This document shows, piece by piece, positions 60,655 to 64,000 of a DNA stretch of 64,000 bases. Origin of the DNA: Paractinoplanes tereljensis. Its GTDB lineage: Bacteria; Actinomycetota; Actinomycetes; Mycobacteriales; Micromonosporaceae. The notes beneath the pieces are model-generated. The model ran no database searches, was not told the DNA's origin, and saw only the letters and a list, made by a program, of their open reading frames with translations. The stretch is taken from positions 310,001 to 374,000 of the forward strand of contig NZ_BOMY01000002.1 in NCBI RefSeq assembly GCF_016862435.1, in the 5' to 3' direction. The position numbers and the translations under genes are program-made. The stretch's first letter is position 1. Every line of letters begins with the position of its first letter.

Positions 60655-62114
60655 CACGACGCCGGCACCAGCGCGCGGGCCTCGTCCCGGGCCTCGGTGG
60701 CGGTCTCGGCGTGTTCGTTCGGCCGGACCGTGAACCACAGCACCGTCAGCCAGCAGGCGGTCAGCAGGGCCGCGCCGGCCACGTCGGTCGGGTGGTGCAT
60801 GCCGCGGTACATCCGGGACAGCGCCACCCCGAGCGGCATGACCACGGCGAGGGCCACGAACACCCAGCGCCACCAGTGCCGGGTGCGGGCCAGCACCAGG
60901 ATGGCGATGGTGACCCACAGGCACATGGTCGCGGCGATGTGCCCGGACGGGAACGACGAGGTGGGCATCTGCCCGTCCATCTGCTCGACCCCCGGCCGCG
61001 GGCGACCGGTCGCGGCCGCGCTGGTCAGGAACAGGGTGAGCTCGCCGAACATGGCCAGCACCAGGAACAGCACCGGCCGCCACTGCCGCCACAGGGCCAG
61101 CGCGATCGGGCAGAAGACAAGCGACACCATCAGGATCGCGTGGGTGTCCCCGGCCTTGCTCCACAGCCAGCTGAGGTGGTCGAGGCCGGGCGTGCGGAAC
61201 GTCTGCAGCCACCGCGGCACCCCGTCGTCGAACGGCGGGTTCCATCGGGTCACCAGCCACCCGAACGCCCACAGCAGACCGAACGTGAACACCCACCCGA
61301 CCAGGATCTCGGCGCCCTTCGCCCACGGATGCGGCAGCAGCGGCCCTTCGGCCGGGGCCGGGGCCAGGTCGGCGGCGGCTTCCGGTTCGAGACCGGCCGC
61401 CAGCGAAGGCGTCATATGGCCCGCTTCGCGGCGCCAGACCCGGAACGCATACGCGGTGACGCTGATCCAGGCCAAACCCAACAACCAACCGGCGAGTACG
61501 TCGGACAGGAAGTGCACGCCGAGCGCGATCCGGCTCAGCCCGACGGCCACGATGATGACCGCGGCGCCACCGATCAGCCAGCCCCGCCCGCGCCCCTTGA
61601 CCAGCGACAGGAAGACCAGCGCGAGCATGCCGTAGACGATGGTCGAGCCGAGCGTGTGCCCGCTGGGGAAGCTGTTGCCACCGCCGTACGCGATCGGGTC
61701 GGCCACCACCGGCCGCACCCGCCCGACCAGCGCCTTGAGCGACGGGTCGAGCAGCATCGCGCCCAGCCCGGTGACCGCGAGGTAGATCGCCAGCCGGGGC
61801 CGCCGCCGGATCAGCAGCAGCACGATCACGACGACCACCAGCGGGATCAGCCAGTTCCGCCCGCCGGCCACCGAGATGCCCTTGAGCACCTGCACGGCCG
61901 CCGGGTTGGGGGCGATCAGATGGTTGAGCCGGTCCGCGATGGACTGGTCGAGGCGCTGCATCGGTGTCCACCGGAAGTGCACGAGCAGCAGCAACAGGCC
62001 GAACCCGAGCCCGGCCGCCACCACGGCGAGCAGGCCGAGAACGCTGCGCTCGGCAAAATGCCGGATCGGCGCCCAGCCGGCGCGTTCCACCACCCGGTTG
62101 TCGTCATCGGTCAT
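60654..62114 (-). CDS. membrane protein with two PAP2 phosphatase domains
   Basis: A 486-residue protein made of two PAP2 lipid-phosphatase units. The first has KALVGRVRPVV, GNSFPSGHTLGS and SRIALGVHFLSDVLAG; the second has TGRPRPGVEQM, TSSFPSGHIAA and SRMYRGMHHPTDVAGA. Both keep the K/R-x6-RP, PSGH and SR-x5-H-x3-D signature, so both active sites may work. Between them lies a charged linker with LEPEAAADLAPAPAEG. Single PAP2 enzymes dephosphorylate phosphatidate or undecaprenyl pyrophosphate outside the membrane; a double version is uncommon. It lies 30 bases after the YihY gene. Confidence 0.92.
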   Translation of the reverse strand: MTDDDNRVVERAGWAPIRHFAERSVLGLLAVVAAGLGFGLLLLLVHFRWTPMQRLDQSIADRLNHLIAPNPAAVQVLKGISVAGGRNWLIPLVVVVIVLLLIRRRPRLAIYLAVTGLGAMLLDPSLKALVGRVRPVVADPIAYGGGNSFPSGHTLGSTIVYGMLALVFLSLVKGRGRGWLIGGAAVIIVAVGLSRIALGVHFLSDVLAGWLLGLAWISVTAYAFRVWRREAGHMTPSLAAGLEPEAAADLAPAPAEGPLLPHPWAKGAEILVGWVFTFGLLWAFGWLVTRWNPPFDDGVPRWLQTFRTPGLDHLSWLWSKAGDTHAILMVSLVFCPIALALWRQWRPVLFLVLAMFGELTLFLTSAAATGRPRPGVEQMDGQMPTSSFPSGHIAATMCLWVTIAILVLARTRHWWRWVFVALAVVMPLGVALSRMYRGMHHPTDVAGAALLTACWLTVLWFTVRPNEHAETATEARDEARALVPAS

Positions 62115-62144
62115 GAGCGGGCGTTTACCCGCCGGGATCGATCG

Positions 62145-63152
62145 CTACACGGACCGCCGGGCCTTACGTCCGCGCGCCCGGGGGATCTCGCCGGTCAGGC
62201 CGGGTTTCCAGCTGTCCTGTTTCGCCGGTCGGCGCACGCCGACCCGGGTGGCCTCCAGCTGGGCCGCGAACGCCACCCCGAGGAACAGCGCGATGCCGGT
62301 CAGGTTGGCCCACAGCAGCAGCGCGATCACGCCGGTGAGCGGGCCGTAGGTGGCGCCGAAGCCGCCGCTGACCCGGACGTACCCGGCCAGCAGCAGGCTG
62401 ACCAGCCACCACAGGACGGTGGAGACGACCGCGCCGAACAGCAACCAGGACAGACCGGGCTGGTGGCGGCGCGGGGCGTACCGGAAGATCAGGCCGACCG
62501 CGACCACGATCAGCACCAGGCTGACCGGCCAGCGCACCACGTCCCAGGCCACCCGCAGGTGGCCGCCCCAGCCCCAATGTCGTTCGGCCGATTCGCCGAA
62601 CGGGCGGCCGGCCACCAGCAGCACGAAGCCGAACAGCGCGGGCAGGCCGGCCAGGAGCGCGAGGATCGCGGCCCGGACGTACTTGAGCAGGGCCGGGCGG
62701 TCGCGCTCGACGCCGTAGATGCGGTTGGCGCCGCGCTCGATCTGGGCCATCGCGGTGGTCAGCGCGACCAGGCCGGTGAGCAGACCGAGGAACAGGGCGA
62801 CCTCGCCGGCGTCCCGGCTGCGCTCGGTGTCGGCCAGCAGCTCGCGCACCAGCGACTCGCTCTGCCCGGGGGTGATCGAAGCGATCGTGTCGGCCACGAC
62901 CTGGCCGGGGGTTTCCGCGCCGAGGTCGGCGGCCAGGCCGGCCACCGCGATCATGAACGGTACGGCGGCCAGGCACAGCTGGAACGCGAAGGCGCGGGCG
63001 TGGCTGAACCCGTCGCCGTAGCGGAACCGGATGAACGCGTCGCGAACCAGCGGCCAGCGGCCGTAGCGGCGCAGGGCGAGCAGCGCGTCGTCGGCGGACA
63101 GCTCGTCGCCGCTCATGTCCCGGGTTTCCGGGACCGGCTCGGTCGAACTCAC
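62145..63152 (-). CDS. YihY/BrkB-family membrane protein
   Basis: A 335-residue protein with six helices of the YihY (formerly RNase BN-like) family: FAFQLCLAAVPFMIAVAGLA in helix 1, LLTGLVALTTAMAQIERGAN, IFRYAPRRHQPGLSWLLFGA and GFGATYGPLTGVIALLLWAN. Despite the old name these are not nucleases; a lipid transport role has been proposed. The GTG at 63152 overlaps the TGA of the kinase gene (GTGA). It ends 30 bases before the PAP2 gene, all on the minus strand, forming one operon. Confidence 0.9.
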   Translation of the reverse strand: MSSTEPVPETRDMSGDELSADDALLALRRYGRWPLVRDAFIRFRYGDGFSHARAFAFQLCLAAVPFMIAVAGLAADLGAETPGQVVADTIASITPGQSESLVRELLADTERSRDAGEVALFLGLLTGLVALTTAMAQIERGANRIYGVERDRPALLKYVRAAILALLAGLPALFGFVLLVAGRPFGESAERHWGWGGHLRVAWDVVRWPVSLVLIVVAVGLIFRYAPRRHQPGLSWLLFGAVVSTVLWWLVSLLLAGYVRVSGGFGATYGPLTGVIALLLWANLTGIALFLGVAFAAQLEATRVGVRRPAKQDSWKPGLTGEIPRARGRKARRSV

Positions 63153-64000
63153 GAGCGGAGGTCCTCGGCGTTCTTCTTCGCGACCGTCACGTCGTACGCC
63201 AGATCGGGATCGCTGTCCGGAAGTGGCACGCAGAGCAGAAGCGCCCGGGGTTTGATGCTGATCTTCATGCTGCGACCGGGCTCGATCAGGTCGCCGTCGA
63301 GCTGCCGCTGTTCCTGCTGCTTGGTGTAGATCTCGATGCGCTCGGCGGTGAACGTCTCCATCAGCGGCACCCGCTCCCGGCGGCTTACCACCGCCAAGGC
63401 GAGGCTGGCCCAGTGACCGAGATTGTTCGGGCTGAGGATGGCCACGTCGAGCTTGCCGTCGGCCGGGTCGGCCTTGCTGAGCAGCCGCACGCCACCCTGC
63501 AGGCGGCCCACGTTGCCGACGATCACCGACCGCGGGCGGCGCGGCAGCGAGCGCCCGCCGTCCAGCACGATGCGCGCCCGCATCGGACGGTCGCGCAGGT
63601 GGCGGGCGGCCCCGACGACGTAGGCCAGCCAGCCGATGTGCTTCTTCGCCGTCTCCGACGTGCCGGCCAGCATCTGCGCGTCGAAGCCCATCCCGGCCAT
63701 CACCGCGAAGCAGAGGTCACCCATCACCCCGACGTCGATGCGGCGGCGGCCGCCGTCCAGCGCCACCTGCACGCCGGTGGCCGGGTCGCCGGCCAGGCCC
63801 AGGTTGGCGGCGAGCAGGTTGCCGGTGCCGGCCGGCAGCACCGCCATCGCGACGTCGGAGCCGGCCAGCGCGGTGACCACGGCCATCACCGTGCCGTCGC
63901 CGCCGCAGGCGAAGATCAGCTCGGCGCCGTCCTTGACGGCCTCTTTGGTCTGACCGCGGCCCGGATCCTCGGGAGTGGTCTCGTACCACTTGGGCAGGGG
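63149..64000 (-). CDS. diacylglycerol/sphingosine-type lipid kinase, 5' end outside window
   Basis: The gene is open to the window edge; 283 codons are visible. FACGGDGTVMAVVTALAG is the nucleotide-binding GGDGT motif of the DAGK catalytic family, followed by LPAGTGNLLAANLG and VMAGMGFDAQMLAGT. The C-terminal lobe includes QLDGDLIEPGRSMKISI. It should phosphorylate a lipid such as diacylglycerol or a related alcohol at the cytoplasmic membrane face. The missing N-terminal part includes its start. It heads the operon with YihY, the double PAP2 and the EEP hydrolase, so kinase and phosphatase functions are paired. Confidence 0.9.
   Translation of the reverse strand, partial: PLPKWYETTPEDPGRGQTKEAVKDGAELIFACGGDGTVMAVVTALAGSDVAMAVLPAGTGNLLAANLGLAGDPATGVQVALDGGRRRIDVGVMGDLCFAVMAGMGFDAQMLAGTSETAKKHIGWLAYVVGAARHLRDRPMRARIVLDGGRSLPRRPRSVIVGNVGRLQGGVRLLSKADPADGKLDVAILSPNNLGHWASLALAVVSRRERVPLMETFTAERIEIYTKQQEQRQLDGDLIEPGRSMKISIKPRALLLCVPLPDSDPDLAYDVTVAKKNAEDLRS

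Noticed and set aside
59905..61971. 688-codon minus-strand frame spanning the PAP2 and EEP genes
   Set aside because: Only the last 249 residues are protein-like (EEP); the rest is PAP2 read in the wrong frame.

Overview
The window is about 64 kb of very GC-rich DNA with short intergenic gaps, many GTG starts and several likely leaderless transcripts (a TANNNT-like box 6-9 bases before the start codon). An SsgA-like cell-division regulator (ssgB), SigE-type ECF sigma factor, PGPGW membrane protein and PNGase A-like secreted enzyme point to a sporulating actinomycete, most likely Micromonosporaceae and Actinoplanes-like. That placement is inferred from gene content only. I see no transposase, integrase, phage module, rRNA or CRISPR array; one tRNA (Val-CAC) is present.

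Layout. 1-12.2 kb: start of a CorA-type transporter, pnuC, a secreted PNGase A-like amidase, thrS, an ECF sigma factor with a membrane-anchored partner, a lipoprotein, a TIR/transmembrane/WD40 protein and a catalase. 12.2-14.3 kb: a CocE-type hydrolase divergent from a MarR regulator. 14.4-21.4 kb: an Lrp/AsnC regulator divergent from a tightly overlapping six-gene catabolic operon (APC permease, deacetylase/cyclic-imidase-like hydrolase, C45 acyltransferase fused to a VOC domain, SDR, Rieske oxygenase, FMN/2Fe-2S reductase). 21.4-29.1 kb: two giant tandem paralogues with DUF4062, NB-ARC NTPase and WD40 repeats. 29.2-38.5 kb: a membrane GGDEF protein, a secreted Pro/Thr-rich protein, a thioesterase/TetR pair, a TMEM175-like channel, a histidine kinase/response regulator pair, an MFS exporter and a duplicated YcxB-like protein. 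38.5-50.7 kb: a secreted RCC1 propeller, a small protein with an MFS exporter, a gene remnant, a TauE permease, a 1666-residue double GH43 enzyme and a beta-helix membrane protein. 50.7-64 kb: a MarR/NTF2 pair, a Phd/VapC toxin-antitoxin pair, tRNA-Val, PGPGW protein, ssgB, AraC and Rrf2 regulators, a small DUF4236-like protein, TPR and TPR-GGDEF proteins, and a minus-strand lipid/membrane operon (diacylglycerol kinase, YihY, double PAP2, EEP hydrolase).

How the parts work together. The 15-21 kb operon reads as uptake (APC), amide or ring hydrolysis (deacetylase-like and C45), oxidation (SDR) and oxygenation (Rieske plus reductase) of an unidentified N-containing, possibly aromatic compound. 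It is probably controlled by the divergent Lrp protein through three in-phase GCGCWWTGCG boxes. Three large WD40 proteins with TIR or DUF4062 heads resemble bacterial conflict/STAND sensors; a fragment near 42 kb may be a relic of another such family. The GH43 gene has a LacI-type palindrome over its promoter, as expected for sugar-inducible hemicellulose or arabinan use. The two GGDEF proteins suggest two separate c-di-GMP inputs.
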